Source: Saprospira grandis str. Lewin
Lineage (GTDB): Bacteria; Bacteroidota; Bacteroidia; Chitinophagales; Saprospiraceae
DNA length: 64,000 nt
Reading direction: 5' to 3'
NCBI RefSeq assembly: GCF_000250635.1
Contig: NC_016940.1
Location: 620,001 to 684,000, forward strand
The position numbers and the translations under genes are program-made. Positions within the stretch are counted from its first letter, which is position 1. The number at the start of each line of letters is the position of its first letter. Below the pieces are notes generated by a model, which made no database searches, was not told where the DNA came from, and saw only the letters and a program-made list of their open reading frames with translations. Positions 1 through 8,253 of the stretch are shown here, in pieces.

Positions 1-618
1 TCGGTCCATAATCATATAATGATTGCCGCCCTTAATAAAATGACTGGCCTTGACCATATAAGCCGGAAAAATCTCGTCTCGGCTACCGTGAATATGCACA
101 TAATTATCGGGAATCAAATCATTTTGCCAATTGGCAGCCGCATATTGAGCCCAGGCAATATGCTGAGGGTCGGCCGAATCAATCATGGCTTTAATGTGCT
201 CTCTGCCGTCAGAATTGGTCACGCCCATCATCCAAGTAACAGGTTTTACGGTAGAACGGAGCAACCAAGCCGGCAAACGAACCTTATCGAGCGGCAGCCG
301 ACGGGCCAGTTTAATTTGCCAGGGCATTTCGGCCGGATGTTTTACGGTAGAAATGAGAAACACCTTGGTAAAAGGACGCAATTTAGAGAGCTCAACAGAA
401 ATCATCCCGCCTAATGACATGCCGATAATCACCGCATCCTCTTCTTTTTGGGCCTCAATGGTTTTGTAGAGTCGCTGGGCGTATTCTTCCATAGACTCCT
501 TGAGGTGCTGAGGGGGCAAATGCTCCAAATACTCAATATTTTGACTGAGTAATTTTGGGGCCAGATTTTCAAACATTCGATAATCATTGGCTAGGCCTGG
601 AACGCAATATATTTTCAT
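1..618 (-). CDS. Alpha/beta hydrolase (partial, C-terminus outside window)
   Basis: Reading the minus strand from the ATG at 618 gives an uninterrupted frame to the window edge (206 codons). It opens MKIYCVPGLANDYRMFENL, typical of small alpha/beta-hydrolases whose first strand leads into an oxyanion loop (PGLANDYRMF). The nucleophile elbow GMSLGGM (G-x-S-x-G) follows near residue 70. A later segment reading HIHGSRDEIFP matches the strand that carries the acid residue, and GGNHYMI near the edge fits the catalytic histidine region. Substrate cannot be told; relatives include esterases and lipase-like proteins. The gene is cut at the left edge, so only the last few residues should be missing. 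No partner gene is visible; polX lies upstream on the same strand. Confidence 0.75.
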   Translation of the reverse strand, partial: MKIYCVPGLANDYRMFENLAPKLLSQNIEYLEHLPPQHLKESMEEYAQRLYKTIEAQKEEDAVIIGMSLGGMISVELSKLRPFTKVFLISTVKHPAEMPWQIKLARRLPLDKVRLPAWLLRSTVKPVTWMMGVTNSDGREHIKAMIDSADPQHIAWAQYAAANWQNDLIPDNYVHIHGSRDEIFPAYMVKASHFIKGGNHYMIMDR

Positions 619-708
619 AAGTTAGCTAGTTTGGTGGGGCCTAGGGAATCGGGGGGATGTTAACTTAATGTAAACTCAAAGATGCAATTTAGTTCTTAAA
701 TATCAAAA

Positions 709-2379
709 TTAGCCTTTTTGTTTGCACCAAGCCGCAAATTCGCTCGGACTAAAACAGTTGATACAGGCCGATTTTGGCAACAATCCTTTTCGGGCCATTT
801 GCAAACCATAACGAATATGATCTAGGCCACTGAGTTGGTGTGCATCGGTGTTAATGGCCAATTTTACGCCTTTTTCTAAGGCATAGGGTATCCATTGATG
901 ATCCAAATCTAAGCGCAAGGGATTGGCATTGATTTCTATGGCTACATTATATTTTGCACAGGCTTCTATCAACAAAGCATGATCTACAGGATAAGCCGGA
1001 CGAGAAAGTAGCAAGCGGCCCGTAGGATGGCCCAACATATGGGTGTAAGGGTTGGCAATGGCCTTGAGCAAACGCTCCATCGCCTTTTCTTTGCTCATTT
1101 TTAAATGGCTATGCACCGAGGCGATGATAAAATCAAAGCCCGCCAATATATCGGCCTCATAATCTAGACTGCCATCATATTTAATATCCGATTCGATGCC
1201 TTTATAGATATGAAAATCCGAAAAATTGGCATTTAGTTCATCAATTTCCTTCCATTGGGCCTTTACTCTTTCGGGCTTGAGGCCATTGGCATAAAAAGCA
1301 GATGGAGAGTGGTCCGTAATGCCCATATAAGCATAGCCTAGACTGCGAATATGCTCCGCCATTTCGCTCAAGCTATTGGCCCCATCGCTATAGGTAGAGT
1401 GCAGGTGCAACATCCCTTGGATGTCGCTTTGCTCAATCGCAGGCGGAATTTTTCCCGCCTTGGCCCGCCAATAAATTTTAGATACATCTCTTTGGCTAGG
1501 CCAGATAAAAGGTAGCTCTAGTTTTTCAAAAATGGCGGGTTCAGAAAGGCCTACACAAGCCTCCAAATCTTCTTGTTCTCTAAGAGTTCTAAAAAAATCA
1601 ACCCCTCCTGTAGATTGTAAAAGCCCCAAGCCAAAGCGCTCTTTAGAGCAGGGATGAAAGCGCAGCAAAATATTACTTTCCTTAGAATGTGCCTGCCAAT
1701 AAGAGGGCAAATTGGGTTCTTTAGGGGCCAAATCATCAAAAAGTTGGGCGGCGGCTAGCTGCGCCCCATCAAAGTCGGCAATAAGAAAATCTAATGCATC
1801 TACCACAGGCATTTCACGGCGAAAAGGCCCCGTCAAAGCTACATTTTCGGCCCCAAAAACCTCTTGGAGGTCCAACAATACATCTTCGGCCTCATCGGCT
1901 ACTTCGGCCCAACGGTGTTGGTCCAAACTCCGAAAATAATACTGTAGTTGCGCAGCAATATTCTGCTGCGATTTCTCGCCAAACCCCTTCAGACTAAGCA
2001 GGCGATTTTCCTGGCAGGCATAGAGCAATTCGCCAGGTGTTTCTACTTGCAGTTCTTGCCAAAGTTGCAGTAATTTCTTCGTTCCCAAGCCCTTGATATT
2101 GATCAACTCAACAATGCCTTTGGGCGTTTTGGCCTTATACTCTTGCAGCAGACGCAGCTCGCCTTTTTCCTGCAATTCTATAATTTTATCCGCTATCGCA
2201 TCGCCAATTCCCCTAATCTTTTTCAAATCGGCTTTTTCCATCTCGGCCAAGGGTTCATCTACCCTCCTCAGATTCTGATAGGCCGTTTTATAGGACTTTA
2301 TTTTGTAAGGATTTTCCTGATGCAATTCCATCAAGGCCCCTAATAATTTAAACTGATCGGCTATGGCTTTATTGGTCAT
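709..2379 (-). CDS. polX: PolX-family protein: HhH domain, degenerate polymerase palm, intact PHP phosphoesterase
   Basis: 556 residues from the ATG at 2379; a TTG eight codons earlier is possible but weaker. Residues 1-150 carry the helix-hairpin-helix/8-kDa region (KIRGIGDAIADKI, IKGLGTKKL). The polymerase-beta-like palm spans about 160-290. The C-terminal half (from ~320) is a PHP domain with its metal ligands visible: HLHSTYSDG, TDHS, GIESD, SVHSH, GHPTGR and INTDAH. Bacterial PolX enzymes couple gap-filling DNA synthesis with a Mn-dependent 3'-5' exonuclease in the PHP domain and act in base-excision repair. Here the palm looks broken: GS-x-RR is GPFRR, the two-aspartate GD-x-D is DALD, and the third aspartate position (V-D-L-R) reads ILLR. 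Exonuclease or AP-endonuclease activity is therefore more likely than polymerisation. The family call is firm; loss of polymerase activity is inferred. Confidence 0.9.
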   Translation of the reverse strand: MTNKAIADQFKLLGALMELHQENPYKIKSYKTAYQNLRRVDEPLAEMEKADLKKIRGIGDAIADKIIELQEKGELRLLQEYKAKTPKGIVELINIKGLGTKKLLQLWQELQVETPGELLYACQENRLLSLKGFGEKSQQNIAAQLQYYFRSLDQHRWAEVADEAEDVLLDLQEVFGAENVALTGPFRREMPVVDALDFLIADFDGAQLAAAQLFDDLAPKEPNLPSYWQAHSKESNILLRFHPCSKERFGLGLLQSTGGVDFFRTLREQEDLEACVGLSEPAIFEKLELPFIWPSQRDVSKIYWRAKAGKIPPAIEQSDIQGMLHLHSTYSDGANSLSEMAEHIRSLGYAYMGITDHSPSAFYANGLKPERVKAQWKEIDELNANFSDFHIYKGIESDIKYDGSLDYEADILAGFDFIIASVHSHLKMSKEKAMERLLKAIANPYTHMLGHPTGRLLLSRPAYPVDHALLIEACAKYNVAIEINANPLRLDLDHQWIPYALEKGVKLAINTDAHQLSGLDHIRYGLQMARKGLLPKSACINCFSPSEFAAWCKQKG

Positions 2380-2444
2380 TTTTTCTGCTTTTGTTGAGGC
2401 CAAAATACAGTTTTTTTGTTCAAATGCCCATTTTGTTTATTTTT

Positions 2445-2616
2445 TGGGGCTGCCCCGCCCTGCGGGCGGGTCGGGCTGTCCGCAGCTCGCTGCTCGCTCG
2501 GCCCTGCAGGCTTTTTCGCTTCGCTACAAAAGCCTTTGGTCTGCCGCCTTCGGCGGCCCTGCTCCCATCCCTCAGCCGAGGCGCTGCGCGCCTTTGCGGC
2601 GGCTTCGCCGCCTACA
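2445..2616 (+). repeat. GC-rich palindromic intergenic repeat, copy A
   Basis: First of about 20 related copies. In + orientation the family starts with a T-run and GGGGCC, passes through a CTCGCTGCTCGCTCGGCCC-like core and, in most copies, ends with CATCGCTAGGCC. In between are swapped short palindromes (here GCCGCCTTCGGCGGC and GGCGGCTTCGCCGCC). This copy has the variant end CATCCCTCAGCC. It lies between polX and the first STAS-like gene, with the GGGGC end 40-65 bp upstream of the polX start. Confidence 0.85.
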
Positions 2617-2713
2617 GGACCTATTTGGGTTAGAACCAATTAAAAATCATGGGATTGCCGTAGCAACATTAAAAAAAATCGCTAAAAACATTAAATTTAC
2701 TCAAAGTACAATT

Positions 2714-3145
2714 ATGAACGCAAAAAAAATCGATGAATCTGGCCAATTTGAATTTTGGATAGAAGAACGCAACATACTCATTATTCGCTTGGTAGATAAA
2801 GATGGAGGAAAGGAAATTGGGCCCGAAGATGCCCGCCACTCCCTCATGGTCCAAGAGCGCTTATATAAAGAACAAGGCCAAAAGTTGTTAATCCTTGGCA
2901 ACCTCGGCGAGCTCTCTAAGATCAATAAAGCCGCTAGAGAGTTTGCTAAAAGTAATGAGGGCCAAGCTATTAACCAATATACCCTAGCCTACGCTCTCAT
3001 TGCCTCCAATAGATTGAACCGAATGATGGGCAATATGTTTGGTAGAATATTCAGACGTAGCTATCCCATCAAAATGTTTACCTCTGAAGAAAAAGCCATT
3101 AACTGGCTGCTAGAACAAAGAAATGACCAAGAAGCTAGTACTTAA
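2714..3145 (+). CDS. STAS/SpoIIAA-like small protein (paralog 1)
   Basis: 143 residues from the ATG at 2714. The frame is open further upstream, but only through the GC-rich repeat, so that extension was rejected. The protein opens with a short strand pair (FWIEERNILIIRLVDKD), has a central LLILGNLGELSKINKAAREF strand-helix, and ends with YPIKMFTSEEKAINWLLEQ. The layout of beta strands, a serine/lysine-rich helix after a strand, and a C-terminal xPxKxFxxExxAixWL motif recurs in ten other genes here. It resembles the STAS/SpoIIAA-like proteins of Bacteroidota (probably DUF7793). STAS folds bind partners or nucleotides in signalling; no specific role is known for this group. A second, frameshifted copy follows 93 bp downstream. 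Confidence 0.75.
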   Translation: MNAKKIDESGQFEFWIEERNILIIRLVDKDGGKEIGPEDARHSLMVQERLYKEQGQKLLILGNLGELSKINKAAREFAKSNEGQAINQYTLAYALIASNRLNRMMGNMFGRIFRRSYPIKMFTSEEKAINWLLEQRNDQEAST

Positions 3146-3238
3146 ATCTTTATTCTACAACTTATTTTGTGATCACCTATGACTCCCTAAATGCCAATTT
3201 TACACCTAAGCTGTGATAGCAACTAACAGCAGACCATT

Positions 3239-3656
3239 ATGGCAAAAAAGATAGATCAATCCAAGCAGCTCTCTTTTTGGTTAATTGAGCATGATATCCT
3301 TGCTATACGCATCAGTGATGATGCAAGCAAAAATTACAGAAATTGACCTAGAAGAAGCTCGTTTCGCTCTCAACCTACAAAAGCAAGTTTTTGAGCAGCA
3401 AGGGAGAAAAATACTCGTCATTTCCAATCTGACGAGTATGTCTAAAATTTCTAAAGAGGCCCGCGATTTGGCCAAAAGCCCAGAAGGCCAAAAAGTAGAT
3501 GACTATATTTTGGCCTACGCCTTAGTCGCCCCCAACTTTCTAGCCCGCATGATGGGCAGCATGATTATGGGCCTATTTAAGCAAGCCTACCCGATCAAAA
3601 TCTTCCCTAATGAAGAAAAAGCAATAGAATGGCTATTAGCACAACGAAATGGCTAG
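3239..3656 (+). pseudogene. STAS/SpoIIAA-like small protein (paralog 2), frameshifted
   Basis: An ATG at 3239 gives MAKKIDQSKQLSFWLIEHD, clearly aligned with the start of the preceding paralog, but this frame stops about 35 codons in. The rest of the protein (KITEIDLEEARFALNLQKQ through YPIKIFPNEEKAIEWLLAQ) lies one frame over and ends at 3656. Dropping one A from the run of five at 3329-3333 joins both halves into one 138-residue protein matching paralog 1 throughout. This may be a real inactivating insertion, a sequencing error in an A-run, or phase-variable slippage. A strong terminator follows directly. Confidence 0.7.
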
Positions 3657-3660
3657 CAGT

Positions 3661-3703
3661 AGAAGGGGGCTGTCGATGAATCGACAGCCCCCTTCTTTTT
3701 TAT
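3661..3703 (+). terminator. Intrinsic terminator after the STAS-like pair
   Basis: A 16-bp perfect stem (3661-3676 with 3681-3696) with the loop TGAA is followed by a T-run. It starts five bases after the stop at 3656. Confidence 0.9.
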
Positions 3704-3770
3704 TTTTGGCTAAATAAAAAATCAAATCTAGAGTTTCGACAGAAACAAGAGCTTGAACCTACTTAAACAT

Positions 3771-4730
3771 CTACAGCCGCATATCTTCAAAATAATGTTG
3801 AGGATGTTTATAGCGGTTGGTATTAACCTGCCAGATATAGGAAGCGCCCATTGCATGTGCCAACCAATCTATATACTCTTCTGCCTGTCCATAATCTACT
3901 AAGGGAAGCTCAGCCAAAATCTCTTTTTTTCTAGCATAAAGAACACTAAACTCTTCTTCAAAAGAATTCACAAGTTGTACAGCCTCTTCTAAAGCTTTTT
4001 CTTTGCTCAGCAATTTAGTTGACAAAACAGCAACTAAGTTGAAGACAGAGCCCTCTTCTGCTGGATAAGAGAATAAGTCATTTGACAAAGCTGCATGTAT
4101 ATTAACCAAATACTTTAACCTTTGAATCTTAGCATTGCTTAATAAAGAAGCTGACAAATAGCTATTATGCGTGTATTCATATAAGTCTAATGTTACATCC
4201 ATCCCACTCGTCCAGCGTCGAGAGATAATATATTCTTGCAGATCATCTTGGCCCTTAGGACATAAGGCCTCTTTTAAGTGAAGGTATAGATTTTCACTAA
4301 AGCGATAAAAAAAGTCTGTTGTACTATGTCTTAATAATCGCTCACGAAACTGTAATAAACCTTGGGCAAAATTATTTACCTCAATAATTGGAGATTCCTT
4401 CCAGTCGGCAGTTTTCCAAAGCTGCAAAAATTGATTTAACTCAGGTTTATTTTTAAGGCCCGAATCAGCAAAGCAATCTTCTCCAAAGATATTATCAAAA
4501 TAGTAGAGCGTATTAAAAAAGATGGTTACATCTAATAAGCGCTGATAACTGGCCTTAGGGTAAAGGTCAGGAATAAAATCATGATGAGAAGAATAAGCAC
4601 TAGTTTTTATTCCTAATTTTTGAGCTAAATCAGCTGCGCCTATCAATAACTTTGCTCTTTGAGGAAATAAGGCATAAGCCTTTAAACTCATTTTTAGACT
4701 GTTAGAATAAAGAGGGGGGAAACTATACAT
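3771..4730 (-). CDS. Probable class I terpene synthase (cyclase)
   Basis: 319 residues, almost all helical, the usual length of a bacterial class I terpene cyclase. Several hallmark elements appear in the right order. There is an acidic motif FDNIFGED at 78-85 (a variant of DDxx(x)D/E). RRWTSG at 171-176 matches the pyrophosphate-sensor arginine region. NDLFSYPAE at 217-225 fits the NDxxSxxxE metal triad exactly (N217, S221, E225). A C-terminal NRY at 305-307 matches the conserved RY pair. Such enzymes ionise geranyl-, farnesyl- or geranylgeranyl-diphosphate with three Mg ions and cyclise it; the product cannot be predicted. The gene lies 32 bp downstream of tatD on the same strand and is more AT-rich than its neighbours, suggesting acquisition. 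No prenyltransferase or P450 is next to it. Confidence 0.8.
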   Translation of the reverse strand: MYSFPPLYSNSLKMSLKAYALFPQRAKLLIGAADLAQKLGIKTSAYSSHHDFIPDLYPKASYQRLLDVTIFFNTLYYFDNIFGEDCFADSGLKNKPELNQFLQLWKTADWKESPIIEVNNFAQGLLQFRERLLRHSTTDFFYRFSENLYLHLKEALCPKGQDDLQEYIISRRWTSGMDVTLDLYEYTHNSYLSASLLSNAKIQRLKYLVNIHAALSNDLFSYPAEEGSVFNLVAVLSTKLLSKEKALEEAVQLVNSFEEEFSVLYARKKEILAELPLVDYGQAEEYIDWLAHAMGASYIWQVNTNRYKHPQHYFEDMRL

Positions 4731-4762
4731 AAGTTTACTCTTAATTATAGCATTTAAATTTA

Positions 4763-5581
4763 TTATAGATCTGATTTGAAAGCTATTCTATCCTCCAAAA
4801 CAGAAAGGTCAAACAGTGCTAAGCTATTGGTCTTTAGGGTTTGGGCCAATTCTTCTAATGAAATACCTTTGATATCGGCCATTTTTTGGGCCACATATAA
4901 GAGGTAGGCGCTTTCGTTGCGTTTGCCTCTTTTAGGAGTGGGGCTGAGATAGGGTGCATCTGTTTCTATAACAATTTTAGAAAGTGGCAGATGCGGAATA
5001 AGCTGGTCCAAACCCGCTTTTTTAAAGGTAAGCACCCCACCAAAGCCAAGGTAAAAGCCAAGCTCAATAATTTTTTGGGCCTGTTCTAAGGTTCCCGTAA
5101 AACAGTGAAAAACACCTCTTAAGGGCCCCTCTTTTTGCAGTTCTTCCACCAATTCAATCAAATCATCAATAGAATCTCTGGCATGGATAACTATGGGCAA
5201 ATTGAGCTGCATGGCCCAACGCGACTGTCTGCGGAAGGCCTCTTTTTGTTCTTCTACAAACTCCATAGACCAATAATAATCCAATCCAATTTCGCCTACG
5301 GCCACAAAAGGACGCTTTTCTAGCCAGTTTTTTACCAAGGCCAACTCTTCCTCCATATTTTTACCAACCGAGCAAGGGTGTAGGCCCATCATCGCAAAAC
5401 ATTGCTGCGGATAAGCAGCTTCTAGCGCTAACATAGGCTCAATAGAACTGCTGTCTATATTGGGCAGGAAAATATGGCTGAGGCCAGCATCAAAGGCCCG
5501 CTGCATCATTTCGCTGCGGTCCTCTTCAAATTTATCGGAGTATAAGTGTGCATGGGTATCAATAAGCCCTAAATTTTGCAT
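4763..5581 (-). CDS. tatD: TatD-family metal-dependent deoxyribonuclease
   Basis: 272 residues from the ATG at 5581, seven bases after the upstream gene's stop. A longer reading overlapping that gene lacks family support. It opens MQNLGLIDTHAHLYSDKF with the metal-binding HxH, then has GEIGLDYYW (metal-bridging glutamate), IHARDS, HCFTG and ETDAPYLSP, all expected of the TatD TIM-barrel. Family members are Mg-dependent 3'-5' exonucleases or DNases and may act in DNA repair or quality control. The gene sits in a minus-strand series panD, LPG-synthase-like, tatD, terpene synthase with short gaps, so co-transcription is likely. Confidence 0.92.
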   Translation of the reverse strand: MQNLGLIDTHAHLYSDKFEEDRSEMMQRAFDAGLSHIFLPNIDSSSIEPMLALEAAYPQQCFAMMGLHPCSVGKNMEEELALVKNWLEKRPFVAVGEIGLDYYWSMEFVEEQKEAFRRQSRWAMQLNLPIVIHARDSIDDLIELVEELQKEGPLRGVFHCFTGTLEQAQKIIELGFYLGFGGVLTFKKAGLDQLIPHLPLSKIVIETDAPYLSPTPKRGKRNESAYLLYVAQKMADIKGISLEELAQTLKTNSLALFDLSVLEDRIAFKSDL

Positions 5582-5588
5582 CTTTTGA

Positions 5589-6737
5589 TTATTTTTCTTT
5601 GGTCCAACTGGGCTGATAATTTTTGTTGAGCAAAGGCAACAACAGATAACCCAAAAGGCCAAAACCTATGTTACAAAATAGGTTGATGGTAAAAAAACAA
5701 ATGTTGGAAAAAGCAAAAGCATCGGCTCGGCCAACGCCATAAATAACGAGTCCAGCAGTAACGGCAATTTGATAAGTGCCCATTCCACCAGGAGAAGGAA
5801 TAACGATGCCGAAGGCGCCAAAAACAAAGACCAATAGCCCCGCCATTAGCCCTAAATGGGCGGTGGGACCAAAGGCAAAAAAGCAGAGGTAAGTCATCAG
5901 AAAGTACATCAACCAGATGACTACCGAATGAAACATAAACCAAAAGAGTTTTTGGCGGCGGAGCGAAAAGACGGTTTTGATGCCCGCCCAAAAATTGAGG
6001 GCCATTCCCCAGACCTTTTGCGCTAAAGGAAGCTGCAATAGTTGTTTGCGAAAGATAAAGCCTAGAATAAGGACCAAAACGCCCGCCAAGGCGCCTCCCC
6101 CCAACAACCAAATTAACCAGCTGTTATCGCTAGCCTCGACTAAGGGCAGTTCTTCTGCACAGATGAGCTCTGCCTTGGTCTTGCCCATTAAGAAATTGTA
6201 GAGCTGTTCAAATTGGAGTAAAAAGGTCAGGCCAATAATAGAAAGAAGCATAACCACATCCATAATGCGATCGGTTACAATGGTCCCTAAAAGTTTATCC
6301 AAGGGCAGCTTTTCATATTGGGCCAAAGTAGCAGGTTTGGCCAACTCGCCTGCTCTAGGCAGAGCCAAATTGACCAAATAGCCGACCATAGTGGCCCAAA
6401 AGGCATTATACCATTTGATGTTGTAGCGCCCATCTTCTAGCTGCCCAATCAGGAGTTTCCAGCGCAAGGCTCGGCTAACATTACTCAGCATAAAGGCTAA
6501 GCAAACCAAAAACAACCAAAAGGGCGAGCTACTCCCAAAATCGACAATCAGCTTATCGAATAAGCTATTGTGTTCGCATTTGCCCTCGCAATCATAGTCT
6601 AGCTTAAAAGCACATTCGGCCTGATAGGCGGCTTCTTGATTGCTATAGACAAAGTATAAAATAGTAAGGCCCACGGCCAGAAATAGAATGAATTGGAGAA
6701 AGGTTTTGAGGGGGGAATTCTTCTTCGTTTCGGCCAT
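5589..6737 (-). CDS. Lysylphosphatidylglycerol synthase-like integral membrane protein (UPF0104)
   Basis: 382 residues with about eight hydrophobic segments: near 13-32, 73-92, 108-130, 158-175, 203-228, 262-290, 295-335 and 340-370. The motifs NLALPRAGE after the third segment and PSPGGMGTYQ in the seventh are signatures of the LPG_synthase_TM (UPF0104) family, which includes the flippase part of MprF and many proteins of unknown function. The catalytic aminoacyl-transfer domain is absent, so a lipid-transport role is more likely than lipid modification. A cysteine-containing loop (CAFKLDYDCEGKCEH, residues 42-56) between segments one and two is unusual. It follows panD by 24 bp. Confidence 0.8.
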   Translation of the reverse strand: MAETKKNSPLKTFLQFILFLAVGLTILYFVYSNQEAAYQAECAFKLDYDCEGKCEHNSLFDKLIVDFGSSSPFWLFLVCLAFMLSNVSRALRWKLLIGQLEDGRYNIKWYNAFWATMVGYLVNLALPRAGELAKPATLAQYEKLPLDKLLGTIVTDRIMDVVMLLSIIGLTFLLQFEQLYNFLMGKTKAELICAEELPLVEASDNSWLIWLLGGGALAGVLVLILGFIFRKQLLQLPLAQKVWGMALNFWAGIKTVFSLRRQKLFWFMFHSVVIWLMYFLMTYLCFFAFGPTAHLGLMAGLLVFVFGAFGIVIPSPGGMGTYQIAVTAGLVIYGVGRADAFAFSNICFFTINLFCNIGFGLLGYLLLPLLNKNYQPSWTKEK

Positions 6738-6761
6738 AAAGCAGTACTAATTAAAGGGGGG

Positions 6762-7109
6762 TTAGGGTAGGCGGTTACCTTCTTTGGGCATAATGGTGGT
6801 AGGTTCAAAACTGGCTGACTCTTCAGGCGTCATGTAGGCGTAGGCAATAATAATCACCACATCGCCAGGTTGGACCAAACGGGCCGCTGCGCCATTCAGA
6901 CAGATTACACCAGAATTAGCCTCGCCCTTAATAACGTAAGTTTCTAATCGAGCGCCATTATTATTATTGACAATTTGCACTCTTTCGCCCTCCAAGATGT
7001 TGGCGGCTTTCATTAGGCTTTCGTCAATCGTAATGCTCCCTACATAATTGAGGTTTGCTTCGGTCACCGTAGCACGGTGAATTTTAGATTTAAATCGCTG
7101 TATCAGCAT
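6762..7109 (-). CDS. panD: Aspartate 1-decarboxylase
   Basis: 115 residues from the ATG at 7109; a TTG three codons earlier is less likely. PanD converts L-aspartate to beta-alanine for pantothenate and coenzyme A synthesis. It uses a pyruvoyl cofactor made by self-cleavage between Gly and Ser; that site is visible as YVGSITID near residue 25. Other family blocks are [36 protein letters not shown] and IIAYAYM. First gene of the minus-strand series that continues into the membrane protein, tatD and the terpene synthase. A likely promoter box lies about 60 bases upstream. No other pantothenate gene is in the window. Confidence 0.95.
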   Translation of the reverse strand: MLIQRFKSKIHRATVTEANLNYVGSITIDESLMKAANILEGERVQIVNNNNGARLETYVIKGEANSGVICLNGAAARLVQPGDVVIIIAYAYMTPEESASFEPTTIMPKEGNRLP

Positions 7110-7164
7110 AATCTTCAAGTCGTTGATTCTTCTTAAATTAAGCGCCTAGGCACTTTTGAGGGGG

Positions 7165-7172
7165 CAAAATTA
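7165..7172 (-). promoter_or_regulatory. Possible -7 promoter box for panD
   Basis: On the minus strand this reads TAATTTTG, matching the Bacteroidota -7 consensus TAnnTTTG. It lies about 56 bases upstream of the panD ATG. No clear -33 TTG is present at the expected spacing. Confidence 0.45.
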
Positions 7173-7246
7173 CGAAACTTTATCGGCAGGAATAAAGAAA
7201 TTCTTCAATTTAAGCTGTTCTTCTGTTTTTTACGGCCCATTTTTTT

Positions 7247-7536
7247 GCGTCTAGCAGGCGGCAAAGCCGCCGCAAAGGAGCGCAGAGACGCGGCTGAGGG
7301 ATGGGCAGCAGGGGCCGAAGGCCAGACCAAAGCCCGCAGGGCTGCAGGGCCGAGCGACCCGACCAACGGGAGCCGACGCAGCGAAGCAAGTAACAGCGAG
7401 CTGCGACAACCAGCCCCAAAGGGGCGCCAGTTCGATGACCAACGGGAATAAACAGCCCGACCCGAGCAAAGCGACAACCAGCCCCAAAGGGGCGCCAGTT
7501 CGACAACCGAAGGGCGTAGCGGCAGCCCCAAAAAAC
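7247..7536 (-). repeat. GC-rich palindromic intergenic repeat, copy B (extended)
   Basis: Fills most of the 600-bp gap between panD and the sigma factor gene. Minus orientation: it ends with GCAGCCCCAAAA at the right. It contains an internal tandem element of the type CAACCAGCCCCAAAGGGGCGCCAG (about 7408-7435 and 7471-7500) and a recurring 'GACGACCAACGGGA'-like module also found at 18590 and 50115. Open frames across it in several phases are composition artefacts. Confidence 0.8.
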
Positions 7537-7730
7537 CATCTACTTTATTAGCTTAATATGCTCTTTTGCTTCTTTTTATTTTCCCAAAACCTTCATTCAA
7601 AAAAAATGTTCTGCCTCTAAATGCTTACATTTAAGGATAAGCTACGTTCTTAAAAGCGCAAGAACAAAGCTCCCCCTTTCGATTTCCTCATCTACATCCG
7701 AATCTTTTGTCTACAAATACCAGCTATAAC

Positions 7731-8249
7731 ATGGAACAAGACCGCCTAATACTGCGCCTCAAGAAAGGGGATAAGGCGGCAATGGAGCTTCTCTATGAGC
7801 GCTATTCTGGCATCTTATATGGAACAATTCTCAAAATTGTAAAATCCGAACCCCTTGCCCAAGACGTATTACAAGAGGTAATTGTCAAGGTTTGGCAAAA
7901 CATTGACCGCTACGATGCCCAAAAGGGCCGTTTGCTCAGTTGGATGCTACGAATTGCTCGAAATCGCTCCATAGATGTCTATCGCTCCAATGCCTATAAA
8001 CATCAATATCATAAGACCAATAGCCTAGAACAGGGCGTTGAAATTGGGAAAACGGAATTGAATGTGAATACAATTGGCCTGAAAGAAATTGTCAAACAAC
8101 TGCCCGAAGATTATCGAAAGGTAATTGAGTTGGCGTATTTTGGCGGCTATACGCAGGTAGAAATTGCCGAAGAACTAAACATCCCGCTGGGCACCGTAAA
8201 AAGCAGAGTGCGCATTGGGCTTCGCGAATTGAGAAAACTAGTAAACTAA
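7731..8249 (+). CDS. ECF-type RNA polymerase sigma factor
   Basis: 172 residues from the ATG at 7731; a TTG eight codons upstream in frame is an alternative start. Sigma region 2 is seen in LYERYSGILYGTI and DVLQEVIVKVWQNIDRYD. Region 4 is seen in GYTQVEIAEELNIPLGTVK, a helix-turn-helix followed by SRVRIGLRELRK. ECF sigmas redirect RNA polymerase to a small regulon, usually envelope or stress genes. The next gene, four bases downstream, encodes a membrane anti-sigma factor, which presumably holds this sigma inactive until a signal arrives. Confidence 0.93.
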   Translation: MEQDRLILRLKKGDKAAMELLYERYSGILYGTILKIVKSEPLAQDVLQEVIVKVWQNIDRYDAQKGRLLSWMLRIARNRSIDVYRSNAYKHQYHKTNSLEQGVEIGKTELNVNTIGLKEIVKQLPEDYRKVIELAYFGGYTQVEIAEELNIPLGTVKSRVRIGLRELRKLVN

Positions 8250-8253
8250 GCGC

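Noticed and set aside
2376-2643. Several ORFs in all frames across the GC-rich spacer between polX and the first STAS-like gene
   Set aside because: They follow the palindromic repeat, have repeat-like low-complexity translation (Arg/Ala/Gly/Pro) and recur wherever the repeat occurs.
7205-7539. ORFs in several frames between panD and the sigma factor gene
   Set aside because: Composition artefact of repeat copy B; no coding pattern shared between copies.
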